From contig JAWNGF010000002.1 in NCBI GenBank assembly GCA_037039685.1, forward strand, positions 3,844,001 to 3,908,000: a stretch of 64,000 nt of DNA, read 5' to 3'. Below the pieces are notes generated by a model. It was not told the DNA's origin. It worked only from the letters and a program-made list of their open reading frames with translations, and searched no databases. Shown here piece by piece: positions 1 to 11,469 of the stretch. The stretch comes from Ceratobasidium sp. AG-K (lineage: Eukaryota; Basidiomycota; Agaricomycetes; Cantharellales; Ceratobasidiaceae). The position numbers and the translations under genes are program-made. How positions within the stretch are numbered: the first letter of the stretch is position 1; the number at the start of each line of letters is the position of its first letter.

Positions 1-1115
1 TGGCTACGCGTAGCTGGGATAGAGCAGAGAAGGCCATTGAATGGTTAAAGGCAGAGACAGGTGGGAAGTTAGCTGCATTCCTCGAACTAGATCTAGCGGA
101 TCTGGCCAGTGTAAGAAGAGCCACGGAAGAATTCAAACAGTGCGTCTCCTCTGAGCCTCTTATGTTGGTACTTGATGGAGCATCTCGAATAGGAGGGAGC
201 AGGAGCTTCATATTTTATACAACCATGCGTAAGTATTCTTGCCAAGGCCATCATCGGTCGAATAATACAACATTATACCAAAGAGGTGTTATACTTCCAC
301 CCACCGAGCTGAAGTCAGCGGATGGATATGATCTACAGTTTGGGACGAGCGTTCTTGGGCATTTCTTATTCACGACACTTCTATTGCCTATTCTAGTACA
401 CACTGCACGCACCTCCCTGCTTGCGAGTGAGTTGCTTTATATGGTGGCAGGACGATGTATTGAGCGAAGCTCACAGATGGGACGGTGAGGATCGTGAATA
501 CATCCAGTATCATCCATTGGATGGCACCACATGAAGGAATCAACTATACCACACTAGTCCCCAATAATCCTGAGGCTGAAGAAGCATGTCGCAAGATGGG
601 CACAACAGCTCTGTATGCGCAGGCGAAATGGGTGAGCAGAACCAAATATAGCCTATACTGCATTTAGTTTGAATGGTAGGCTACAATCGTGTTCTCCAAT
701 GAACTTGCGCGTCGGTACAACACCCAAGGAATTATCTCCGTATCGCTACATCCAGGATTAATTTTCGATCGTCACAATGAGGTGCAGCCAGGAATTGACG
801 GGTGGCTCTTGGTAAGCAGATTTGTGTTTTTGTATTTAATTTGCCTTTACAACTCTGTTTCGCAGAGGCTCATGTTGAATCCTACCTCCTGGGGAACTTA
901 TACTATGCTATATGGCGGTGTATCTGAAAAGGCAGGGGCGCTGTCCGGAAAGGTACGGCCATCGTTCCCGTTTTCATGCTTGTTCTCTTAAGAGCCATTC
1001 TTACTAGTATCTCATTCCTTGGGGAAGGGTTGGCGAGGCTCGCTCGGACACTTACGACGAGCGTCTGGGGCAGAAACTTTGGTCATGGCTAGAGGAGCAG
1101 GTTAAGCTTCATTGA
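1..1115 (+). CDS. Short-chain dehydrogenase/reductase copy 1 (5' end outside window)
   Basis: NAD(P)-dependent oxidoreductase of the retinol-dehydrogenase-like SDR family; the substrate cannot be told. The window opens inside the gene (reading ATRSWDRAEKAIEW), so the start and the Gly-rich cofactor loop are missing. Visible elements: LELDLADL (cofactor-binding aspartate), LYNHAG at the NNAG position, NTSS with the catalytic Ser, YAQAK matching the YxxxK catalytic pair, and a C-terminus [16 protein letters not shown] ending at the TGA at 1113-1115. Frames are joined by about five short GT-AG introns (for example 616-688, 815-865, 951-1007). It is the first of a tandem pair; copy 2 begins 1.2 kb downstream and a third paralogue lies at 58.2-59.6 kb on the minus strand. 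I see no break in this part. Confidence 0.85.
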
Positions 1116-2294
1116 CCATATCGATGGAGACCCCATGTATCAATCTTTCATATTCTTTATCACACTCTTTGTGTAGCCACGCGTACTCATATATGCAGGC
1201 CTGTCAACACAGTTCACTTTAGAAGGTTTGATCTCATGGGTTATTATACCGTTGATATTTGACCCTTGAAGTGCATTTGGTGCTAGGAACAAGGTGAGAA
1301 AATGCATTGACATGGTTAACGGACTGTTTGAGTGGATTCGACGTTTGGTGTAGTGGTCATGTGATTCGACGGCATCCCGCTGTTGACCACCCCCGAACTA
1401 ACCGCTAAAAAATAATGCAGCGCACATTACAAATTTCTGGACCCTCCAAAGGGCTGGTAGTACAGGTAGCTCATCCGCTATTATTTACTCACAATATACG
1501 ATTATGTCCAGTGAGAGAAATTGTCATTCGAGTTCTACGTTGGTTGTCCCGTCTGGTATCGATTGATACACTTACTAGTCCTAGTCTGCGTTCCAAAAGT
1601 CTGTTGTCTTGATCTGGAATTAGTAGTTCTGTCCAAAGGACAACTCCTATTACGCCCGCGTTTGCTCGCCTTGTCGGCCTAGCGCCCACTCATAGTTGCT
1701 TAACCTTGTTCTAACGAGCTTTCCCCTGCGACTGGGGTTTGTTATCTAAGGGTCATAATTCCGAATTAAGGCTGAAGCTATTGACAGCGTATCGGAGGCC
1801 GCAACACATTTTGCCTCATACTCGAATTATCCCTTTGAGTCGCGTTCAAAGACTGGCCATGGTTTTCCGACACCACAGATTAGCACTTGATGTCGAGCTA
1901 AAGTATAGACCAAGAAACGTATGGTCCCCAGATATTGTGTGTCTAAAAGCAATCAGAACCGGCAAGCTTAGCTTGAAGGTGGGTAGTATGGTTATATTTC
2001 CCAGCCCTGTAGCGTTGGTTACGGGACTTGACGGTATATCTGCAAACTGGCACTCCCTGTCCCGCAAGCCAAATCAGAACTAGGTCGGCCTTCGGTACCG
2101 ATCCCTTCCCTGCCCCCCGAGTATCGTGCGGGCTATTCGATTGGTTGAACCCTAAATAGGCCGATGCCACCACGCTGGAAGGCAGGCCAACACGCAAGCT
2201 CTCGGCTCGTTCGCACGGCATAAAGGCGCTCTTGGACGGCACTCTTTTGATTCCCATCGGTGTCACCCCGATCTTCACCACCTCACCAACTAAA
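1116..2294. other. Intergenic, no gene recognised
   Basis: About 1.2 kb between the two tandem SDR genes. It holds only short open frames on both strands, none resembling a known family or supported by splice sites. It presumably contains the terminator of copy 1 and the promoter of copy 2. I see no transposon termini or tRNA. Confidence 0.6.
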
Positions 2295-3707
2295 ATGGGA
2301 GTAGCATATAGCTTATTCTTGGAAGCGTTTCCGGGCAAGTCCCAATGGTCCGTTGAACAGATATCGGACTTGACCGGACAGGTTATCATTGTCACTGGGT
2401 CCGTGTGGTTTGCGTTAATTTCCTCATAGGATCATTGACATCAGGGTTGATAGTGGGAATTCCGGAATTGGCATTGAAATGTGCAAGGTGAGTCGGGGTG
2501 ACTAGTAGCTTGTAACCGTTCCTAATTCCTTGTGTCTGTATGACAGGTACTCTTGAGTAAAGGCGCTAAAGTCTATATGACTGCGCGTAGTCGAGAAAAA
2601 GCAGAGAAGGCTATTGAATGGCTGAGAACTGAAACGAAAGGCAAATTGCCTGTGTTTCTCGAGCTAGACTTGGCAGATTTGAATAGCGTTAGGAAGGCTG
2701 TGGACGAGTTCAAAAGGCGAGTGACCACTGACTGTGGTTCGAGCTCATAAGGTAACTAAGAGCCTATGCAGGAATGAACAAGACCTCCACGTACTATATA
2801 ACAATGCGTGCGTAACCATCATTAAGTCGACCGCATTATAGTGTTTTATTCATATTATCAACCCTTTTCATAGTGGCATCATGCTTCCGCCCGTTGAGCT
2901 AAAAACTGCCAATGGCTACGACCTACAATTCGGAACAAATGTCCTGGGGCACTATCTTTTTACAACTCTGCTTTTACCGATTCTCATCCGCACCGCGCAG
3001 ACATCCCCGCTCGCGAGTGAGTAGTCCCATGCCGCCACAAAGACCAGTTCTAATTACCTTACAGACGGCACGGCTCGAGTTGTAAACACATCGAGTACTA
3101 TGCAATGGATGGCACCACGAGGTGGAATCGATTATGCAACACTGGCGCCCGATAGTTCTGAAGCTAACGAGGCCTGTATAAAAATGGGGACGGCGGCTCT
3201 TCATGCGCAATCCAAATGGGTAAGGAGTCAAGAGCTATCAACAGCGCCCAAGTTTTGACAAGCATCAAAACGACAGGGCATAATAGCGTTTTCCAACGAA
3301 CTTGCCCGCCAGTATGAGTCACAGGGAATCATATCTGTGTCACTCCATCCAGGGACTATCGCGAACCGATATAATAGTACAATGCCAGGAATCGGCGGGT
3401 GGTTTGTGGTGCGTTGAGCCAGTCCTACATCATTCTGTAACGCATATAGTCATTTCATGCAGGGACTGACGCTGAATCCAACACATTGGGGAGCACTCAC
3501 TCCACTATATGGCGGTACTTCGCCAGAGGGGATGAATTTGTCCGGAAAGGTGTGTGACGAGTTCCATTTCCAAGGCGCTCTTCTCAAGCTACTTTGCAGT
3601 ACCTTATTCCATGGGGGAGGGTGGGTCTTGCACGTTCAGACACATACGACGAAAAACGAGGTCAAGAGCTCTGGTCATGGCTGGAAGAACAGGTTAAACG
3701 TTTTTGA
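2295..3707 (+). CDS. Short-chain dehydrogenase/reductase copy 2, catalytic Tyr replaced by His
   Basis: Full-length SDR of the retinol-dehydrogenase-like group, roughly 315 residues. The start [18 protein letters not shown] matches the pattern of copy 3 (MGNVISEIFPGKLNW), which supports this ATG. After splicing the cofactor loop reads VTGGNSGIG, followed by [19 protein letters not shown] and [16 protein letters not shown]; the stop is TGA at 3705-3707. Seven short GT-AG introns join the frames, at the same positions as in copies 1 and 3. Where copies 1 and 3 have the catalytic YxxxK motif (YAQAK, YGQSK), this one reads HAQSK, so the proton-donating tyrosine is a histidine. The gene is otherwise open, so it is either a catalytically altered paralogue or in early decay. 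Confidence 0.85.
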
Positions 3708-3866
3708 GTTGTCTTATGATAACCGCAGGGTTCCACACGCAGGTTGCCAGCGGCAGTCTATCTATTTCGACAAATTGTCCCAGTATAGCTACAGTTAAAA
3801 AAAAGCACATGATGATCATACAGCGGGGCGAGAGTTGATTTGTCACGGCTTGCAACATACATGCGC

Positions 3867-5385
3867 TCAAGGCTTTATCGCAATCTTCAAGCACTGGCGC
3901 GAGGCCATCTTGTCGAGCGCCTGCTGGAAGTCGGCAAGCTTGAAGACATCGGTGACCATGCCCTTGGTCTTTATCTTTCCGCTATCCAGGTATTGGACAG
4001 CACGTGGGAAACAATACGTTTGCGAGAAGGACCCAATGATCTAATACGGGAATCTAGATGAGAATCTGGCACGCGTTTTACGTACCCACTCGACTTACCG
4101 TGATCTCGTCTCCGAAAATCTTGGATGGTGGCCAATGAACAAGAGCCTTGTTCTCGTACACGCCGTAGATCATGAGGGTTCCACCGCGGCGGACATAGTT
4201 GATCGCATCGTTCGCGAGTTTTTCAACGCCTGTGGCTTCAACCTACACATGATGGTGAGCTTCTGTGTAGTTCTATCCAGGTTATGCTGATGCACATACC
4301 ACAATATCAAAGCCATACTTGTAATCTTCCTTGAGCTTCGCCCACTGAGCCTCGGGGTTCTTGCGGTCCAGCTCAATATACTCATCGGCAGCGTCGAGCT
4401 GACGTGCGATATCCATCTTCATTCCCTTGTTGGCCGCAATAACCACCTTGGCAGCGCCATTCTGTTTCAAGAGCTGAGAAAGGATAAGGCCAGTGGGGCC
4501 GGCACCTGGGATATTTGTAAGGCTTACTGCGGATTACAATTGAAATGACAACATACCGAGGAGAAGCACCTCACAGCCAACCTTGGGGCGAAGCTTGTCC
4601 AGGCCATGGATAGCGCAGGCAGCGGGCTCAAGGAGGGTCGCCTCTTCGTCGGTCAAGTTGTGAATCTTGTAGCACTTTTCTTGTTTGCTGGATTATAGTA
4701 ATAAGATACGGTAAAGGCTTTGATGAAGGGTACCTACTATGCAATATAATCCGCAAAGCCTCCGTCCATGGTAACACCTCGAGCGTTGAAGTTCTCGCAA
4801 AGAAGAGTCTCTCCCCTCCGGCAGTAGAAGCAGTTCCCGCACTGTTAAGAGACTGTTAGATGATATCGATGTTGGACACTACATCATACGTACAGTGATA
4901 CCAACGTCAGCCACAACACGATCGCCCTCAGCAAAGCCGGTGACGTTCTTTCCCATCTTGACAACTGTGCCAATTGCCTCGTGGCCAGGGATAAGCTGTA
5001 GTAGTGTAAGTGTTTGAAGATAATATAGAAATACCGAAAGGAGCTTACAGGGAACTTGGCAATGAATTCACCCTCGTGGATATGCTGGTCAGTTCCACAA
5101 ACACCTGGGCCGGGACTAAGTTTGAGGGTATAGCGAGCGCTAGTTAGAACACATACCACAACACGAAACTGCCAAAGGATCGTTAGCACAAGACTTGTGA
5201 TGCTAAGAGTCGATCTCACCTTTGAGGAGAAGTTCGTCATCGCCAACCTGAGGGATCGGGACGTCCTTGATCGTGAATTTGGTGGGCTATCAAACGCGTA
5301 AACAGACGTCAACAGAGCACGGCGCGATATTTGGCACGCGACACACCTCTGTGTAATAGAGCGCCTTCATGGTTTCGGTCGACAT
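3867..5385 (-). CDS. Zinc-dependent medium-chain polyol/alcohol dehydrogenase
   Basis: NAD(P)-linked oxidation of a secondary alcohol or polyol; by overall pattern it is closest to the fungal arabitol/sorbitol dehydrogenase group, though the substrate is inferred. Reading from [13 protein letters not shown]: catalytic zinc site CGVCGTDQ with GHEAIG, structural zinc site CGNCFYC..ETLLC, then the Rossmann motif LLLGAGPTGL and the C-terminal GSFSQTYCF region, ending LKIAIKP. About 350 residues, the usual length. It has eight or so short introns and an unusual 12-nt exon (5157-5168) that completes the CC of the zinc site. No frameshift was seen. A TATA box lies 76 nt upstream at 5461-5467. It is transcribed divergently from the flavin oxidoreductase at 6.3 kb. 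Confidence 0.88.
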
Positions 5386-5460
5386 AATGAAAAATTCAAT
5401 TAGATGGTTGGAGCGGTGGAAGAAGAGAACGGTGGAGCATTTCGACCAGTGGGACCAGTA

Positions 5461-5467
5461 TTTTATA
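5461..5467 (-). promoter_or_regulatory. TATA box of the polyol dehydrogenase gene
   Basis: TATAAAA on the minus strand, 76 nt before the ATG at 5385, a spacing seen at several other genes in this window. Confidence 0.55.
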
Positions 5468-5794
5468 CCTCTCCCATACCACCCTCAATCGCTCGATATG
5501 ATATAATGACGTCAGAGTATTGGATTGAAGGTCCCAGATTTCATTTACAAAAGTCTTACCCGTGGTTTACATTTGCTAACGTCGGTTGGCAAATTTGATA
5601 ACATCAGTCTGAGAACTTCTATGACGTCGTACCCAAGCCGAAAACCTTCCCCGCATTCTGCCCGATCCAGTTCCCTACGCAAGATATCTCCTCGAAAAGG
5701 TCCAAACTACGCACGAGTGGTCATATGCGTAAGTCGATCACGAGCGAAAGTTGTACGCAATCAACGCAAGTGACAAAACCCGGTTTTGTATGCC

Positions 5795-5832
5795 AGTGTA
5801 TCACAGTGTATCACAGTGTATCACAGTGTATC
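5795..5832. repeat. Tandem decamer repeat in a divergent promoter
   Basis: Direct repeat of TCACAGTGTA: three complete units at 5801-5830, with a partial unit (AGTGTA) before and TC after. It sits in the 880-bp region between the divergently transcribed polyol dehydrogenase and flavin oxidoreductase. It could be a repeated factor-binding site or a minor microsatellite. Confidence 0.75.
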
Positions 5833-6267
5833 GAGCAACACCGAGTCTGATAAGCAATCTTTCGGCACGAACATGCATCAAAGACGTGTTCTTGGATTTC
5901 TGACACGACCATGAGTTGAGATGAGTACGTACTTCAAGCCGTGTTATTTGACAAACACCCCAGATTTTGAGCACCTTGCCATATCAGGAAGTGGCATGGG
6001 TTTTATGCACTGGTGTGTTTCGAATGGGCCGGCCAGCGGCGAGCAACGCCCGCTTGAACGCATATAATCAGACTCTTGTTCCTTATTGTCCTAAAAGCCA
6101 CTTCAATCTACGCTTCGATTCGCATGATCTTGCTCACGAGATTGGCCATCGACGCCATCCCGAGATATCAGCTCGGTCTCTCCAACTCCGGGAATATAAT
6201 AAAGAGTGGCCCACTCGCTCCCAGTTCCAGATACCACTTTACTCGCCGCCTCGTAGCTACTGGCACC

Positions 6268-7694
6268 ATGTCTAAAGCCTATGATGTGATCGTCATCGGC
6301 GCAGGAGCAGTGGGCGAGAACGCTGCTGACTATGCTACTCGCGGCGGTCTAAAGGTTGCTCTCGTCGAAAACGAGCTCGTGGGCGGAGAATGCTCGTACT
6401 GGGCCTGTATGCCTTCCAAGGCGCTCCTGCGTCCAGGTGCCGCGCTACGCGCCGTCCGTTCCGTCGACGGTGCGAAGCAAACTATCATCCCTGAAGCCAA
6501 GCTCGATGCGGCGGCGGTCTTTGCTCGCCGTGATGGCGCTACGAGCCACTGGGACGACTCGGGACAAGTAAAATGGGTCAAATCTGCCGGTATCGATCTC
6601 ATCCGTGGGAGAGCAAAAATTACAGCTGCACGAGAAATCACGGTTGACGGCACTGCATACATTGCCAAGCACGCGATAGTGGCCGCTACAGGTTCATCCG
6701 CCTCGGTTCCTGATATTCCCGGGCTGCGTGAAGCAAAGCCGTGGACGAGCCGCGAAGCAACGAGCTCAAAGTTCGTTCCAGAAAGTCTACTTATCCTCGG
6801 TGGTGGTGTCGTCGCTAGCGAAATGGCCACCGCCTACGCTGAACTCGGCGCCAAGGTTACTATGATTGTACGCGGGAGGTTGTTGGGGGACAGGAGGACT
6901 TTGCTGGGGACCTCGTCGCCCAAGGACTCGAGAAATTGGGTGTTACCATTATCCCAGGCTCATCTCTGTCCAAAGTCGAACGCAGCGAAGCCGGGGGTAC
7001 GATAGCCGCGACGACTTCCGATGGACGAACCCTTCATGCATCTGAAATACTCGTGGCCGCAGGCCGAACACCCAATACAGCTGACTAGGAGTCGAATTAT
7101 TCAAGCTTCCCACCCTCCCAGGAGGCTGGCTTGACGTCGATGACACACTCCTTGTTCGTTCGACCAATTGGCTCTATGCGGTTGGGGATGTCAATGGTCG
7201 GGCGTTGCTCACCCACCAGGGCAAGTACCAGGCCCGGGCGGCTGGGGCGGTTATTGCGGCTCGCGCTTTGGGCAAACCAGTCGAAACCGGGTCATGGGGC
7301 GTGCACGTCGCAACTGCCGATACCTGCGCCGTTCCTCAAGTAACCTTTACCGATCCGGAGGTTGCAAGCGTTGGACTTATGTCGCATGCCGCTTCTCAAA
7401 AAGGGCTCAAAGGTCAAGACGGTTGATTATAACCTTGCCTGGCTTGCTGGGTCGTCCGTCTACTCTGACGAGTACAAAGGTCAGGCCAGGCTAGTCATTG
7501 ATACGGAGCGGGACGTGATTATAGGCGCGACATTTGTCGGACCTGATGTTGGAGAGCTCGTGCATGCGGCTACGATAGCTGTGGTTGGACAGCTCCCGAT
7601 ATCCCGACTATGGCATGCCGTTCCTTCGTATCCTACGGTTAGCGAGATCTGGTTGAGACTCTTGGATAAATATCTGAGTGAGAAGAGCACGTAG
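6268..7694 (+). pseudogene. Flavin disulfide oxidoreductase, intronless, with three frameshifts
   Basis: Class I pyridine-nucleotide-disulfide oxidoreductase (lipoamide dehydrogenase/mercuric reductase family). From MSKAYDVIVIGAGAVGE (FAD-binding GxGxxG): redox disulfide GGECSYWACMPSK, NAD-binding GGGVVASEMA, second FAD contact YAVGDVNG, and the interface domain ending VPSYPTVSEIWLRLLDKY; about 475 residues if the frames are joined. The homology changes frame three times: near 6878-6892 (one base missing), at 7085-7088 (one base missing, which creates a TAG) and near 7406-7413 (one base extra). There are no introns in a window where almost every gene has several, and the GGECSYWACMPSK form of the disulfide motif is one I know mainly from bacteria. 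Transfer from bacteria is therefore plausible. It is either a pseudogene or an intact gene with sequence errors. Confidence 0.75.
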
Positions 7695-7848
7695 TGCTAT
7701 GAATAAAATGTACCAATTTAACAGTTACAATAGGTATCAATTGAAGATTTACAACCGCATGTTTTTATACGGAACCTGTCTAGCTGCTAAAACAATAGCT
7801 GACCCCTGGGAATACACTTCGGGGTCCAATCAACCTTTGCTAGATCTG

Positions 7849-9701
7849 CTAGATCTTCCTCTTCCTTCCAGGGCGAGCCCCGATGCCCATTGGCCAAGTT
7901 GGAATAAAACACATTGTCTAGGGCGATTCAATCAGCTCACGAAGCTCTAATACATAATAGAGACTCACATCGAGGCTGCATTCCGGGCACACCGGTTCCA
8001 CATTGGCCAATCCAACCACTGCATCAGACTGTCCACTTGTTTTCGCCAGTCCTCCAATAGATCCACTGGCTGTACCCCCGGCAGAGGATCATAGGCTTCG
8101 GACCAGAGCAACGATAATACCCGGCATAATTCCCGAAGAGTTCCCGAAACGCCCGCATATAGCGTCTGCTCTTCGCGCGTAAACTTGTCCCGAGGCAGAT
8201 GAGAAACTAAATAGGACGAGCAGTGCTCCGCAATCGGCTTCACCCATTCGTGTCGTTGGTTTCATGTCTTCGAGCTTGAGAGTAGCGAGCAGCGGGACTG
8301 GAGGTTGTACGTGTGACGTTGGTGGGAACGGTGTCTGGGGTAAGGTCGGGAGTGAGCATGATCATCAGTTGAGCGCGGGCATCCTGAACAGCAGCTGTCG
8401 CGTTCTTGGCAGCATGGTCCGGTTGTAGGAGCATTCTCAGGTACTCTAGACGAGTACCGTACCGGTCCATGATGACTGTGGTCAAAGCCTGCCAGTCGAC
8501 ACCACTTGTGACAGGCGGATTGGATTGGACAAGATCCGTAATCCAGCCTCTCCATGTCGAAATGTCGTCCCGGGACAAACCCCTGCCACGATGTAAAACC
8601 TTCTCTAGACCTTTCCTTGCGGTTGCACCACTACGAAGTGCGGGGTCGTAAAGTGAAACCAACCTAGCAGCATCGACGCGCACGCGGACTTCACCAGGTG
8701 CCCGGTGATGCCATGCTCCAGCTTGGAAAGCCTCAAAGCCGCGTTGAGCCATTCCCGGTAATGCACCTTTCCAACTGGGTGGGCGGGACTCTTCTGGAAC
8801 GTCGGGATGGAACCCCGGCTTCCAGGTGGAGGGGGCGGGGAATCGTTAGGGTCACGAGTAGGAGGACGAGGTCCCCCCGGAGGGGGCTTTCGACCAGGGC
8901 CACCGCCTGGTCCGGATCTATTGTTCTCAGTAGGAAGAAGGCTGAGGCTAGACACGACCTCAATGCCTTGCTGGAAGTCGCAGTACATAATTTCGCTGTC
9001 ATAAAGCAGGTTAGGAATGCTCGGCTTAGTGCGTGGTCGCCACTCACAAACTCATTTCCATCCTGACGAATCCGTCAATAGCGTACGGTTTCCCCCATTC
9101 GCACAGATCAATTATGCGCAGGCGCTCCTCCATCATAGAACCGTTCCCAACCTTGCTCCAAGCAAGCAAATCTTGTGTATCTGCTGCTCCGCTACTAAGC
9201 TTGGCAGCACTAGAGCCATCGAAATAGAGCAACCTCAGGGGACGAGTAGTTACAAACGTAATTAGCCGGCCACTGGTGGGTCGAGCAAATATAGCCGAGT
9301 GCTCGGCATCAAAGGCCAGCCAGTCAGGTTTGGATGGGATCTCGGCGTTGCTTCGGCCATGGTATAAGGTAGTACCTATGGGTATAGTACCTGGGACAAC
9401 AGATGATCCTAAAGCACAGTAATTTAACGAACATACTAGGCAAAGTTGGAGCTGAAAACTCACCGCTCGGATATCTTGTATTCGGCCAGTGCTGAAGAAG
9501 TGTAGCAAGCCGAAAGAATATGTGGTTGTCATAATTATCGTCTCTAGGTGGTGTGTCCCAGCTCTGATGAACTTGTGACTGTTTCAAAGTAGGTTCATGT
9601 GCCGCAAGAGGCCTCTGGATTCCATAGTCTGGAATAGCTGACCCAGCTACTGAAGCCAATGAGCCAAGTAAGAGAGGAACAAGTAATCGCCAAATGCTCA
9701 T
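7849..9701 (-). pseudogene. Secreted protein of unknown function, frames interrupted
   Basis: The start MSIWRLLVPLLLGSLASVAGSA is a clear signal peptide; an in-frame Met at 9746 would only lengthen the N-terminus ahead of it. The next segment contains PGTIPIGTTLYHGR and DWLAFDAEHS, and after an intron (about 8991-9046) comes a Pro/Gly-rich linker around NDSPPPPPGSRG. Then follow WHHRAPGEVRVRVD, EWVKPIAEHC and a Cys-rich end CxPEC..MCFIPTWPMG, read after a last intron to the stop at 7849. I recall similar unnamed proteins in Agaricomycetes but no function. Homology passes between frames near 8735-8745, near 8240-8285 (one or two shifts) and near 7981-7993. No GT-AG intron explains these, so single-base losses are likely. 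The exact 3' structure is uncertain. Confidence 0.55.
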
Positions 9702-11469
9702 GCTAAAGCCAAGATGAAGAGCGGCAGTGAAGTCGGGTACAGACACAAAGGGCCCTTATCGTCTGAGAGCCATGTTGCGCAGCTGGCTGCGGAGCAGTGT
9801 GTAATCAGATAAGATTTCACCGGGCGCCGGCATGAGCTCCCAATCTTGAAGAAACAGCAATAGTTCGCCACCCTAAGATTCGCCGTTCATGTGTTGCCCC
9901 ACATCCAGTAGTGATATTCTACTCTACAAGTCAGTTGTGTCATCCCACGCACAAGTTTAACTAATACAGTTGAATTCACTGGAAGTCCCTTCCCTTGGCG
10001 GAGAAAAAATCAGGTGCTTGTTGGTAATTGTTCAACGGCTTCTGGAATCCATCTGATCCGGGTAACCTCAAAATAGACTGTAGCACTGGGCCTGGGTATT
10101 ACTAGTGCATCACCAGATGTGCACACAAACCACATAGCACTTACTTGCACTTGCACAAGGGTCGCGAGTGACCGTGCAGTTTTACGGCCTCAGTCCGATC
10201 GCTTACACGTGGGTCCCTACCATATTCCGAGGCAAACCCATACTAATGGGCGAGGAACTCCGAGATATCCGCCCTTGAAACCACGCAACCGCTCTTGGTT
10301 TGGAGCGTTGCCTCATGACACATATAATCACTCCATGAGCAGCACGAGCCAATAATGTAAAAACTATTTGGCGGATTGTTCGCCTAAAATGCAGCGGATG
10401 CCATCTTTAGTCGGAAATCAGCCAAGCCAAGCCCGACTCTTCGAACTCTCTATAAGCTACATTACCTTATGGTATAATAAAGCATCTAACTAGCGTTACA
10501 GTAGAGCTGTGCGCCAAATAATTGCCACGCAACTTCTCCGATCCTTCGGGCCTTTTTGAAATGTTGCCGATCCCGTACCTCGCATAGAGAACCAAACTCG
10601 CACGAGGGGAGTACATGCCGTTCAGAAATGTTGCTGTTTCAGTATCGGAAGGAAATGGTGTCCAAGAAATGTTATATAAGCTTCCGCTGTATACGAAATT
10701 CGTAGTCCTGAGACACACGCAACCATGGCACGACTCCCGACTAACATAGATTCTGCACATGTATGCACCCAGCGTAGGGATAAGTACGAGTCTGTTGACA
10801 TATATTCGACTCTCGTAGGACGGTCACCCGCTGCGTGTCAAATGACAATATATGCAAAGAGCGGAGCATTGTCGGGGACAAACTTGCGGGCACGTGACTA
10901 AGTTGAACAAATCCTGTTCCTGACCCTTCCGGGCCATACGATAGCCCTATTAGTTAGCCTTCTCAAACTTGCGATTTATGATAGTGGATAATATAGATGC
11001 CGAATCTGCCAAGCGGTGCGTAGCGTGGCTACCACGTTGCTGACCCCGCCTTCCAATAACGATCAGAGTCAGTTCCATGCCGGCCCGGCCGCGCGCAAAT
11101 GAGCGCAGTGAAGTTGAGGAAGGAACGGTCGTCATATCCAGGGGACATGTTTTGCAAACTCTATCACGACCAAAGGTTCGCGAAGGCTCTTTCATTTGCA
11201 GAGGGGGGTGTTTCATAGCCGACAGGGTCGTTTGCTTCACAACGGAAGGCAAGGTCGGGATGCCGCTCACACGCTATAAAGCCTCTCTCGGTCTGGCCAC
11301 TACTCCCCACAAACTGCGTTTCTTTTCTCTTCCGTCTCGGTTCTCTCTCCTGCCTGCTTGCATTTGCGCCTGTGGTCGCTACATTCATTCCAACAAACAC
11401 TCTTTCTAAACGCTTAGTCGTTCGTGCACACTTTCCAGTCTTTAACCAGAAGCTACTATCACTATCAAC
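9702..11469. other. Intergenic, no gene recognised
   Basis: About 1.8 kb between the divergent secreted-protein gene and the LPMO gene. Only short, unrelated open frames are present. The right end carries the LPMO TATA box and a pyrimidine-rich leader. Confidence 0.6.
11275..11280 (+). promoter_or_regulatory. TATA box of the LPMO gene
   Basis: TATAAA in CACGCTATAAAGCC, 190 nt before the ATG, followed by a pyrimidine-rich leader (TTTCTTTTCTCTTCC). The distance implies a longer 5' UTR than for the other TATA-bearing genes here. Confidence 0.45.

Noticed and set aside
1330..1400. tRNA-like A-box (TGGTGTAGTGGTCAT)
   Set aside because: No B-box, T arm or cloverleaf pairing follows.
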